64,000 nucleotides of DNA. Origin: Galbitalea sp. SE-J8 (lineage in GTDB: Bacteria; Actinomycetota; Actinomycetes; Actinomycetales; Microbacteriaceae). This document shows positions 50,340 through 57,879 of the stretch, one piece after another (position 1 is the stretch's first letter; the number at the start of each line of letters is the position of its first letter). Made by a program: the position numbers and the translations under genes. The notes below the pieces were generated by a model. The model saw nothing but the letters and a program-made list of their open reading frames with translations. It was not told the origin of the DNA and ran no database searches. The stretch is taken from the NCBI RefSeq assembly GCF_030345695.1, contig NZ_JAUASV010000011.1:38497-102496 (forward strand). The letters are read 5' to 3'.

Positions 50340-50573
50340 TCAGAGCGCGGCGCCCGGGTGCCGCGCGTCAGGCCCGTCGGCGTCCTCGTCCGTCCCTTCG
50401 GCATCCGCCTGCACGGCGTCGGCCCTCTCGGTGACGACGTGGTCGGCGTCGCCGATCGCGTCGGCGGGCGCGGTGCCGAGCGTCGTGCGCGGTGCTCCCG
50501 TGCCCGCGTGGCGGGTCGTCGCACCGGCGTAGCGCAGGCGCTCCTCGGGGTGGTTCTCGATGTCGCTCATGCC
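50340..50573 (-). CDS. Small acidic hypothetical protein
   Basis: Predicted protein of 77 residues beginning MSDIENHPEERLRYAGATT and becoming acidic and low in complexity towards the end (DADGPDARH). The ATG at 50573 has GGAGG directly upstream at good spacing, which supports it as real. No family was recognised. Confidence 0.55.
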   Translation of the reverse strand, partial: GMSDIENHPEERLRYAGATTRHAGTGAPRTTLGTAPADAIGDADHVVTERADAVQADAEGTDEDADGPDARHPGAAL

Positions 50574-50694
50574 TCCAGCGAACACCCGCTCGACACGGTC
50601 GCGCGGCACAGGGGGCGCATTCCGAGCGAGCACCCACGCGCGTTCCGAACGCGCGCGCGAATCGGCCCCAGCGCCCCGGAACCAGCGCCCGGGG

Positions 50695-51288
50695 TCAGCG
50701 CCCCGGGAATCGGGCCCCGGCGAGCTCGAGGCGCACCACGGCGCGACCGGTCGAGGGCCGGGCCACGACCTCGAACCCCTCGGCGAGGAACATCGAGAGC
50801 GTGCCGTGGTACAGGTTCGAGCTCGGGGTGCGGGCGCCCGGCTGCACCTCGACCGGGTAGGCCTCGAGCACTCGCGCGCCGCGCGCGCGGGTGTGCTCGA
50901 CGGCGGCGCGGAGCAGCTCGCCCGCGAGGCCGCGCCGTCGCGAACCGGTGCGCACGACGAAGCACGTGACCGACCAGACGCCCGGGTCGTCGAAGGCGTC
51001 GACGCTGCCGCGGGCGGTGAGGCCGGTCGCGAGCCGCGGGTAGCAGCCCTTGCGCTCGACGCCGACCCAGCCCACGGGCTCGCCGTCGAGCCGCAGCACG
51101 AGGCCCGGGTCGTCGCCCTGCTGCTCGATCAGCCCGACGCGGCGCTCGTCGTCCGTCGAGCGCTCCCAGACCCTGTTGGGCTGCTTGAACCACTGGCACC
51201 AGCAGTGCGCCGCTCCACCGCGGTCGCCGAACACGGCGGCGATGTCGTCGAAGGGCACCCGCGACGCGGGCTCGATGCTCACGGTCAT
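50695..51288 (-). CDS. GNAT family N-acetyltransferase
   Basis: Protein of 197 residues with an acetyl-CoA site in [14 protein letters not shown] and a preceding CWCQWF segment seen in a subgroup of actinobacterial GNAT proteins. The substrate is unknown. TAGGGT (plus-strand 51295-51300) ends six bases before the ATG. Confidence 0.82.
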   Translation of the reverse strand: MTVSIEPASRVPFDDIAAVFGDRGGAAHCWCQWFKQPNRVWERSTDDERRVGLIEQQGDDPGLVLRLDGEPVGWVGVERKGCYPRLATGLTARGSVDAFDDPGVWSVTCFVVRTGSRRRGLAGELLRAAVEHTRARGARVLEAYPVEVQPGARTPSSNLYHGTLSMFLAEGFEVVARPSTGRAVVRLELAGARFPGR

Positions 51289-51350
51289 GCCGACACCCTA
51301 CGGACCGCCCCCGTCACGGCGCGCGGCAGCGGGCGCGAGCGGGCCGGCCC

Positions 51351-51635
51351 TCAGCGCGTGAGCAGGCCCGCACGCTCCGGATGCGCGTCGAACCAGTCGG
51401 CGACGTACCAGCACATCGGCACGACGCGACGCGCGGACGACGCCTCGACGTCGTCCACCGCGAACCGCACGAGGTCGGCCGCGAGGCCGCGGCCGCGGTG
51501 CGACGGGCGCGTGAACGTGTGGGTGAACGAGATGGCTCCGTCGCGCAGTGCGTAGTCGAGCACCGAGACCACGTCGCCGCCCTCGAGCAGGGCGTAGCGG
51601 GAGTCGTCGGGCTGGTGGACGATCTCGATGCTCAT
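51351..51635 (-). CDS. Small GNAT-like acetyltransferase (NATD1 type)
   Basis: Protein of 94 residues, a single short GNAT fold with FTHTFTRPSHRGRGLAADLV as cofactor loop and PMCWYVADWF near the end. This is the size and pattern of the GCN5-related NATD1/YidJ group. The substrate is unknown. Confidence 0.85.
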   Translation of the reverse strand: MSIEIVHQPDDSRYALLEGGDVVSVLDYALRDGAISFTHTFTRPSHRGRGLAADLVRFAVDDVEASSARRVVPMCWYVADWFDAHPERAGLLTR

Positions 51636-51710
51636 GGCGTCATCCAACCGCGCGCGCCCGGCCGGGATTCCGCGCCGCCGCATCCGCTCGGCGAACGCAC
51701 CGCAGGCGCG

Positions 51711-52373
51711 TCAGGCGCTCGCCGCCTCGCCGGTCGGATCGAGCGCCGTCTCGTCCTCGAGCGCGTGCCCGCCGACCGGGTCGCCCTGCCAGGTGAGGAG
51801 CGTCCAGCCCTCATCGGGCGAGCCCTCGAGCACCACGACGCCCGTGTTGCCGAGGTCGCGCTCGTAGAGGAACGAGGCATCGACGTTGCCGGAGCGCACG
51901 ACCGACCACACCCGGATCGCCGCGCCGTGGCTCACGACGACGGCGACGCGGGAGCCCGAGTCCGCGATCGCGCGCACGTCCGCGTCGAAGCGCGCGAAGA
52001 ACTCGTGACCGTCCTCGGCGCCCGGCATCCGCGCGTCCAGCTCGCCCGCGCCCCAGCGCGCCACGACGCCGACGTAGCCCTGGATCGCGTCCCGGCCGGT
52101 GCCTCCCTCGTAGACGCCCGCCTGCACCTCGTGCAGACCGGGACGCTCGACCGGCTCGATGCCCGTCGCGCGCGCGAGCGGCGCGGCCGTGAGGTGCGTG
52201 CGCACGAGGCGCGAGACCGAGATCGAGTCGACGGACTCCGCGGCGAGCGCCGCCGGCACCGCCGCGGCCTGCTCGACGCCGAGCCCGGTCAGGCCGGGGC
52301 CGGGGAACGAGGACTCGATGACCCCGGCGACGTTGGCGGGGGTCTGACCGTGCCGGACGAGGACGAGCCGCAT
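51711..52373 (-). CDS. Histidine phosphatase family protein
   Basis: Protein of 220 residues with RHG motif LVLVRHGQTPANV, second-motif region HEVQAGVYEG and SHGAAIR with the second His. The start overlaps the glutathione peroxidase stop by four bases (ATGA), so both are co-expressed. Confidence 0.87.
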   Translation of the reverse strand: MRLVLVRHGQTPANVAGVIESSFPGPGLTGLGVEQAAAVPAALAAESVDSISVSRLVRTHLTAAPLARATGIEPVERPGLHEVQAGVYEGGTGRDAIQGYVGVVARWGAGELDARMPGAEDGHEFFARFDADVRAIADSGSRVAVVVSHGAAIRVWSVVRSGNVDASFLYERDLGNTGVVVLEGSPDEGWTLLTWQGDPVGGHALEDETALDPTGEAASA

Positions 52374-52861
52374 CACGCGGCGGCCGGCAGAGCGGACTCG
52401 ATGAGGTCGACGATCGCCGGATCGTCGGGCTCGACCGAGGGGCGGAATCGGTGCACGGCTCCGTCCGGCGTCACGACGAACTTCTCGAAGTTCCAGGTGA
52501 CCCGCCCGGCCTTGCCCGCGGCGTCCGGCGTCTGCTTGAGCTGCTGGTACAGCGGATGCGCGGACCGGCCGTTGACCCGGATCCGGCCGAACATCGGGAA
52601 CGTGACGCCCCACGTCGTCGAGCAGTACTGCTTGATGGCGTCCTCCGTCGACAGCTCCTGCAGGAACTGGTTGCTCGGGAAGCCGAGCACGGTGAGCCCG
52701 CGGTCGCCGTACCGCTGCTGCAGCGCCTCGAGCTTCGCGTACTGCGGAGCGAGCCCGCAGCGCGACGCCACGTTGACGATGAGCATCACCCCGCCCGCCC
52801 AGGGCGCGAGGGTGGTCTCGTCGCCGTCGATCGTGGTCACGGGGATGTCGGTGAGCGCCAT
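52373..52861 (-). CDS. Glutathione peroxidase family thiol peroxidase
   Basis: Peroxidase of 162 residues. The catalytic Cys lies in NVASRCGLAPQY, Gln in LGFPSNQF, and Trp/Asn in WNFEKFVV. As actinobacteria use mycothiol and lack glutathione, thioredoxin or mycoredoxin is the likely reductant; a resolving Cys may be that in IKQYCSTTW. TACCGT (plus-strand 52868-52873) lies six bases before the ATG. Confidence 0.92.
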   Translation of the reverse strand: MALTDIPVTTIDGDETTLAPWAGGVMLIVNVASRCGLAPQYAKLEALQQRYGDRGLTVLGFPSNQFLQELSTEDAIKQYCSTTWGVTFPMFGRIRVNGRSAHPLYQQLKQTPDAAGKAGRVTWNFEKFVVTPDGAVHRFRPSVEPDDPAIVDLIESALPAAA

Positions 52862-52921
52862 GGCTCCACGGTACGCGCGCGGGCGGAGAGATCGCCGGGC
52901 GAGCGTGCACCGCGGCCTTCA

Positions 52922-52927
52922 TACACT
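52922..52927 (+). promoter_or_regulatory. -10 hexamer TACACT, leaderless start of the 23-codon leader ORF
   Basis: TACACT ends six bases before the ATG at 52934. With the opposite TACCGT at 52868-52873 it forms a divergent leaderless promoter pair. Confidence 0.6.
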
Positions 52928-52933
52928 GGGGGG

Positions 52934-53005
52934 ATGGGGGAGAAGCGCTGGCCGGGCCCGGTCCGGCTCCCGCGCCCCGGCGGCCGTCGCGGGAGCACCG
53001 GATGA
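52934..53005 (+). CDS. Leader ORF of 23 codons coupled to the J-domain gene
   Basis: ATG at 52934 begins a 23-residue basic peptide (MGEKRWPGPVRLPRPGG...) whose TGA at 53003-53005 overlaps the ATG of the next gene at 53002. Its own -10 box at the leaderless distance supports translation. Role: probably translational coupling, or a small peptide. Confidence 0.55.
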   Translation: MGEKRWPGPVRLPRPGGRRGSTG

Positions 53006-53916
53006 CCGACAGCCCGATGGCGGCCTCGCCCTACGAGGTGCTCGGCGTGCCCGCGAGCGCGACGATGGACGAGCTGCGCTCCGCGTACCGCACCCGGCTG
53101 CGGCAGACGCATCCGGACACCGGCGGTGACGCCTCGCGCTTCATCGCCGTGCAACTCGCCTGGGAGCGGGTCGGCACGCCCGAGGCCCGCGCGCGCTACG
53201 ACCGGTCGAGCGGCCCCGCGGCCGACGGCGAGCGCGTCTCGTGGGCGCCCGCCGCCCCGGCGCCGCAGCGCGACTCCCGGCCGCGCGCGCGCACGCAGGG
53301 TCATCCGGGCGGCTGGCGCCGCGAGCGCTACCTGACGCTGCTGCGCGAGTGGGTCGGCCGCGGCGCGGAGATCCCGGACCCCTACGACCCGGTGCTCGTT
53401 CGCAGCGCGCCCCGCGAGATCCGGCACCTGCTCGCGGATGCCGTGGCCGAGGAGCGCACGGCGCGCACCCTCGCGGCCCTCGGCCTCGGGTTCACCGTCT
53501 GGCACGACGTCGCGGCGCCGACGAGCGACGAGAAGATCGACCACGTCGTGCTCGGCCCGTCGGGGCTGTGGGCGCTGCTCTCCGAGGACTACGGCGGCCC
53601 CGTCGAGGTGCGGCGCGGCGAGCTCGTCGGCGAGGCGCTGTCCGGCGAGCGACCGGTGGCCGAGCTCGCGACCCGCGCCCGTGCGCTCGGCCGTGCCGTG
53701 CGCGTGCGGTTCACCGCCCTCGCGGTCGTGCTCCCGGACGGCGCGCTCACCGCCTCGCCCGAGTCGCTCGGCCGCGTGCGCGGAACGGATGCCGTCGCCG
53801 TCGCCCAGTCCGACCTCGGCGCGCTGCTGCGCACCGGCGGCTCCGCGACGCCGATCGGCGGCACCGACCTGTTCGAGGTGCGCACCCGGCTGCAGGTCGG
53901 CATCCGTTTCGCGTGA
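53002..53916 (+). CDS. J-domain protein with NERD-like nuclease-type domain
   Basis: Protein of 304 residues. An N-terminal J domain (about 9-68) has the HPD motif in RQTHPDTGG for stimulating DnaK. A basic linker follows. Residues about 140-300 resemble the NERD domain (KIDHVVLGPSGLWALL), but the ExK half of the D-ExK catalytic signature is not evident (LLSED), so nuclease activity is doubtful. The ATG overlaps the leader ORF stop. Confidence 0.75.
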   Translation: MTDSPMAASPYEVLGVPASATMDELRSAYRTRLRQTHPDTGGDASRFIAVQLAWERVGTPEARARYDRSSGPAADGERVSWAPAAPAPQRDSRPRARTQGHPGGWRRERYLTLLREWVGRGAEIPDPYDPVLVRSAPREIRHLLADAVAEERTARTLAALGLGFTVWHDVAAPTSDEKIDHVVLGPSGLWALLSEDYGGPVEVRRGELVGEALSGERPVAELATRARALGRAVRVRFTALAVVLPDGALTASPESLGRVRGTDAVAVAQSDLGALLRTGGSATPIGGTDLFEVRTRLQVGIRFA

Positions 53917-53955
53917 TCGCGGCAGCCCTGATCGCGGCGGGCCCGCGGCGGCGGC

Positions 53956-54846
53956 TCAGAACAGGTGCGTCGGGAACACCCAGTAGACGTAGTTCATGGT
54001 GAAGAGCCAGCCCACGATCGTGCCGGTGGAGACGAGCCAGACGACGAGCGGCAGCGCGCTCGATGACGACACGATCGCGGCTCGCGCGACCAGGTAGACC
54101 GGGGGCACGATCCCGAGCGCCGCCGGCACCCGGTCGCGGAAGCCGCGGGTCGTGAGACTGGCCTGGTCGAGTCCCGCGGTCACGGCGCTGGCGAGCGCGA
54201 GCACGCCGAGCGTCAGCCAGCCCAGGTACCAGGTGCCCTCGAACGCGCCGACCCGCATGAGCACGAGGATCGCGGCGAACGCGAGGATCGGCAGCAGCGC
54301 GAGCAGCCACACCTCACTCGTGAGCGGCGAGCCGGTGCGGCCGTCGTCCGCCTCGAGCTCGTCATCGCCGTCCTCGTCGTCGCGTCCGGGGGCCCGGCCG
54401 TCGACGGATGCGCCGTGCGGCACGTACCCGCCGAACTCCGCGTCGCGGCCGAGACGCGTTCCGGGGCGCGAGCGCGCCATCTCGGCGAGGCGGCCCGACG
54501 AGACGACGCGCGGGGACAGCTGGAGCGGTTGCTGCTGCGGCACCCCGACGGGCACCGGCGTCTGCTCGCGCACCGGTGTCTGCTCGCGCGGCGGCATCAC
54601 CGTGGGGCGGATGGCCGGCGGCGCGGGCGGCATCGCCGGCACGGGCGGAACGGATGCGACGCTCGCGGGGGCGGGAGCGGCATCCGGATGCGGCGGCACG
54701 GTCGCGAACGGGAGCGCGGCCGGGGGCGGCGGCAGCTCCTGCACGTAGCCGGTCCAGGACGCGCCGTCCCACCAGCGCAGGCGGCCGGGGCGCTCGGGGT
54801 CGGCGAACCAACCAGCGACGCTGCTGGGATCGACATGCGGGGACAT
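53956..54846 (-). CDS. DUF2510 domain membrane protein
   Basis: Protein of 296 residues. The N-terminal DUF2510 module GWFADPERPGRLRWWDG (about 12-35) is followed by a Pro/Ala/Gln-rich disordered region (about 40-130), an acidic stretch (EDGDDELEADDG) and four membrane helices (about 175-295). The function of such proteins is unknown. GGAG about eight bases upstream supports the ATG. Confidence 0.82.
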   Translation of the reverse strand: MSPHVDPSSVAGWFADPERPGRLRWWDGASWTGYVQELPPPPAALPFATVPPHPDAAPAPASVASVPPVPAMPPAPPAIRPTVMPPREQTPVREQTPVPVGVPQQQPLQLSPRVVSSGRLAEMARSRPGTRLGRDAEFGGYVPHGASVDGRAPGRDDEDGDDELEADDGRTGSPLTSEVWLLALLPILAFAAILVLMRVGAFEGTWYLGWLTLGVLALASAVTAGLDQASLTTRGFRDRVPAALGIVPPVYLVARAAIVSSSSALPLVVWLVSTGTIVGWLFTMNYVYWVFPTHLF

Positions 54847-55008
54847 GTCCGACTCCTTCGTCTTTCGGGTTCGAAGAACTCTGGGCACACCGTACCGCGT
54901 GCTCCCGTTCCGGTCACTGACCCGTTCGCGGGCCATGTCCCTCGGGCGTCGCCCGTAGAATCGCTGGGACGGATCGGCAGTTCGGCGTAGCGTCGGCAGG
55001 GGAACGGA

Positions 55009-55701
55009 ACGGCTATCAAGACCATCAGCTACAACCTGCGCAAGAACCACGCGAGCTCGGAGCTCACGGGGCTGGTCGAGTCGTACGATCCGGACGTGCT
55101 GTGCCTGCAGGAGGCGTTCGGGCCGGAGCTGCCGGAGACCATCGGGCACCTGCGTCTCGCCCACGCGACGAGCGCGAACCGCCTCGACCTCGCGGTGTAC
55201 TACCGCGAGGAGCGGTTCGCCGACCACGAGTGCCGCACCGTCTCGCTCAAGCGCGGGCTGCACGACATGATCGCGGCGCCCGCCACCGAGCGTCTGGTGG
55301 GCGTGCGGATGCACGACCGGGTGCGCGACCGGGAGATCATCGTGGCGTCGTTCCATGCGGCGCCGCTCACCGCCATGAACTCGCTGCGACGCAACCAGAT
55401 CGACGCGGCCCACGCGGCGCTGCGCGAGCTCGGCGAGGGACTGCCGACGCTCATGGTCGGCGACTACAACTACCCGCTGTTCCAGAAGCGCCTCTCGGCG
55501 CGCATCGGCCTCGGCGGATACGACCTCACGCGCAGCGACAAGCGCACCTACTCGCGCTACAAGGTGTTCCGCGGCCACTTCGACTTCGCGACGAGCTCGG
55601 GCATGGTGATCGAGAACATCGAGACGCTGCGCAAGGGCATCAGCGACCACCTGCCGATCCTCGTGACGGCGAGCCTCAAGGAGCGCGCCGCCGCCGCGTG
55701 A
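55009..55701 (+). CDS. Endonuclease/exonuclease/phosphatase (EEP) family hydrolase with non-canonical start
   Basis: Hydrolase of about 230 residues. The conserved metal-site motifs are ISYNLRK (about residue 7), CLQEAF, VGDYNYP and SDHLPILV. The first ATG/GTG/TTG in frame is GTG at 55096, which would cut off the first motif. Between the stop at 54988 and that GTG, only ACG (55009) or ATC (55015) fit, behind a GCAGGGGAA ribosome site. ACG is taken here because homologues would read M-A-I-K-x-I-S-Y-N. TAGAAT at 54956-54961 is the likely -10 box. Confidence 0.75.
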   Translation, partial: TAIKTISYNLRKNHASSELTGLVESYDPDVLCLQEAFGPELPETIGHLRLAHATSANRLDLAVYYREERFADHECRTVSLKRGLHDMIAAPATERLVGVRMHDRVRDREIIVASFHAAPLTAMNSLRRNQIDAAHAALRELGEGLPTLMVGDYNYPLFQKRLSARIGLGGYDLTRSDKRTYSRYKVFRGHFDFATSSGMVIENIETLRKGISDHLPILVTASLKERAAAA

Positions 55702-55943
55702 CCCCGCCGCGCGCCGCCGATCAGTAGACGACGCTCCGAGTCACGAGTCACGAGTCACGAGTCGCGTTCCGCGAGCCGGTGCGCGCGCAGCTCGGCGACG
55801 TGGGCGCGCGTGACGCCGGAGTCCCGTCCGGGGACGACACCAGGCGTCGTGTGGGGCACCGCGGGCAGTCGGGCGGCAACCTCACGGTTCGGCCGCCTGC
55901 GTCGTCCTCTTGTTGAGGGCGAGGGCTTTCCGGGCCCCCGGTG
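55702..55943. other. Intergenic region left of the orphan qcrB
   Basis: It contains a seven-base tandem repeat (ACGAGTC, about four copies near 55737-55763). The minus-strand frame ending at 55755 reads like the tail of a protein (TRAHVAELRAHRLAERDS) but has no domain; it could be the remnant of a gene cut by insertion of the qcrB segment. Confidence 0.35.
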
Positions 55944-57596
55944 ATGGAAGGGGCGAGGTTGGCAGGCTCGGCGGGTCGAAGGACCCGGGTGACGGATCGG
56001 GTCGCCCGGTGGTTGGACGAGCGGACGCGGATCGGTGCGGTCGTCCGCGCCTGGCGGGACCGGGTGTTCCCGGATCACTGGTCCGTGCTGCTCGGGCAGG
56101 TGGTCGTGGCGAGTTTCGTCGTCTGCGCGCTCACGGGAGTGTTCCTGCTGTTCTTCTACGACTCGTCAACCACCCCCGTGCAGTACGACGGCCCCTACGC
56201 TCCGCTCCGAGAGGTTGAGATGTCACGGGCGCTGGAGTCGACGCTGGATCTCTCGTTCGAGATCCGTGGGGGCCTTTTGATGAGGCAGCTTCACCACTGG
56301 AGCGCGTCGCTGATGATCGCGGCGCTTCTGCTGCACATCCTGCGGGTGTTCTTCACCGGCGCGTCCCGCACGTCACGCGAACTGAACTGGCTGCTCCTGT
56401 TCGGCATTCTGTTCGCGAGCATGGCGGCGGGGCTCACCGGCCAGGTCTTGCCCGACGACATGCTCTCCGGCAGCAGCCTGGCCGTGCTCGACGGGATACT
56501 CGAAACGATCCCCGTCATGGGCACCTGGCTGTCGTTCCTCGTGTTCCAGGGGGAGTTCCCTGCCGGTGCGATCACCACGTTCTACCCGCTGCACATCGTC
56601 GTGATGCCAGCGATCATCGTGGTACTGATGGTCATGAACGGCATCCTCGCCGCCGTGCACAAGCCCCCGCAGTTCCCCGGCCCCGGCAGGACGGAGAGCA
56701 ACGTCGTCGGGCGACCGTTCCGAGCCGCGGCGGTGAATAGCATCGGCCTCTTCCTCATCGTCTTCGGCGTGCTCACCGCGATCGCAGCGACCGTGACGGT
56801 GAACCCGATCTGGAACTATGGGCCGGCCGATCCGGGCAACGCATCCGCCGGTGGCGGGGCGCTCTGGTATCTCGCGTTCCTCGACGGCGCGCAGCGCCTT
56901 GTCCCTCCCGGCTGGGAGTTCGTGTGGCTCGATCGGACGTGGACGCTAGCGATCCTGGTGCCGGTCGGCGTATGCGCCCTGTTCCTGGTCACGGCGATGA
57001 TCTACCCGTTCATCGAAGGCTGGATCACCGGCGACCGACGCGAACACCACCTCCTGACACGCCCGCGCGACGCCCCGACCCGCACTGGCATCGGCGTCGC
57101 GGGGATCGTGTTCTACGGGGTGCTGTGGGCAGCCGCGGGCAGCGACCTCATCGCGCTGCACTTCTCCCTCAGCACCGACGGGATCGTGCTCACCCTCCAG
57201 CTCGCCCTCCTCCTCGGCCCCGCGGCCGGGTTGATCCTGACCAAGCGCATCTGCCTCGGCCTGCAACGCAAGGATCGCGAGATCGTCCTCCACGGACACA
57301 AGACCGGCAGGATCGTACGTCTCCCCGACGGCGAGTACGTCGAGGTCCACGAACCCGTCAACGCCTACGAACGGTGGCGGCTCATCGACCACGACAGCTA
57401 TGAGCCGCTCGTGCTCCGACCCGATGAGGCCGGCCGCATCCGCCTCCGGGACCGCGCGAGAGCGACACTGTCCCGATGGTTCTTCCAGGACCGCATCCTC
57501 CCGATCACCGCCTCGGAGCTGCGCACCGCGTCGAATCCACGACAGCCACGTCACCGCGACGATGCGAGGACGCGTGCCCCACATCTCGCCCCATGA
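55944..57596 (+). CDS. Orphan cytochrome bc1-type cytochrome b (QcrB paralogue) with altered heme and quinol sites
   Basis: Membrane protein of 550 residues collinear with actinobacterial QcrB (FPDHWSVLLGQV, LSFEIRGGLLMRQLHHW, GRTESNVVG, NPIWNYGP, GDRREHHLL). No qcrA, qcrC or cta genes adjoin it. Three heme-ligand histidines are kept (RQLHHW, LLHILRVF, PLHIVVMP at H217), but the position 15 residues after H217 is N232, where a His ligand is expected. The Qo motif PEWY/PDWY is ALWY. It is therefore probably not a normal bc1 subunit. ATG at 55944 is used; GTG 55941 and GTG 55988 are alternatives. Confidence 0.85.
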   Translation: MEGARLAGSAGRRTRVTDRVARWLDERTRIGAVVRAWRDRVFPDHWSVLLGQVVVASFVVCALTGVFLLFFYDSSTTPVQYDGPYAPLREVEMSRALESTLDLSFEIRGGLLMRQLHHWSASLMIAALLLHILRVFFTGASRTSRELNWLLLFGILFASMAAGLTGQVLPDDMLSGSSLAVLDGILETIPVMGTWLSFLVFQGEFPAGAITTFYPLHIVVMPAIIVVLMVMNGILAAVHKPPQFPGPGRTESNVVGRPFRAAAVNSIGLFLIVFGVLTAIAATVTVNPIWNYGPADPGNASAGGGALWYLAFLDGAQRLVPPGWEFVWLDRTWTLAILVPVGVCALFLVTAMIYPFIEGWITGDRREHHLLTRPRDAPTRTGIGVAGIVFYGVLWAAAGSDLIALHFSLSTDGIVLTLQLALLLGPAAGLILTKRICLGLQRKDREIVLHGHKTGRIVRLPDGEYVEVHEPVNAYERWRLIDHDSYEPLVLRPDEAGRIRLRDRARATLSRWFFQDRILPITASELRTASNPRQPRHRDDARTRAPHLAP

Positions 57597-57600
57597 CAAC

Positions 57601-57649
57601 GAAGCAGCCCCTCACCCTGGACATAAAATCCCTGGTGAGGGGCTGCTTC
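57601..57649. terminator. Bidirectional terminator between orphan qcrB and tRNA-Leu
   Basis: Arms of 16 bases (GAAGCAGCCCCTCACC at 57601-57616 and its exact complement at 57634-57649) enclose a 17-base loop. It serves qcrB from the left and the tRNA from the right. Confidence 0.9.
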
Positions 57650-57656
57650 TGTTCTG

Positions 57657-57741
57657 TGCGCGAGGGGGGACTTGAACCCCCACGCCCTATACGGGCACTA
57701 GCACCTCAAGCTAGCGCGTCTGCCATTTCCGCCACCCGCGC
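57657..57741 (-). tRNA. tRNA-Leu (anticodon GAG)
   Basis: 85-nt class II tRNA. The acceptor stem GCGCGGG pairs with CTCGCGC (one G-U), the anticodon stem CTAGC/GCTAG encloses TTGAGGT (anticodon GAG), a long variable arm is present (TGCCCGTATAGGGCG), and the T loop is TTCAAGT. CCA is not encoded. Confidence 0.95.
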
Positions 57742-57867
57742 GCAACCGTGATCCCGCGCGTCTCCACCCGGGCACGAGAAACGACTGTAGCACCTCGCGA
57801 CGCCCGCGATGACACGCTCGGGCACCGCATCCGTCGCGCCGGGGGAGAACGCGTCGGCGACCCCCGT

Positions 57868-57873
57868 TAGCGT
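57868..57873 (+). promoter_or_regulatory. -10 hexamer TAGCGT, leaderless start of the M20 peptidase gene
   Basis: TAGCGT ends six bases before the ATG at 57880, although GGAGG also lies in the gap. Confidence 0.45.
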
Positions 57874-57879
57874 GGAGGC

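Noticed and set aside
57657..57741. attB/attL duplication of the tRNA-Leu 3' end
   Set aside because: No second copy of the T-arm/acceptor sequence was found in the preceding 2 kb, and no integrase gene is present.
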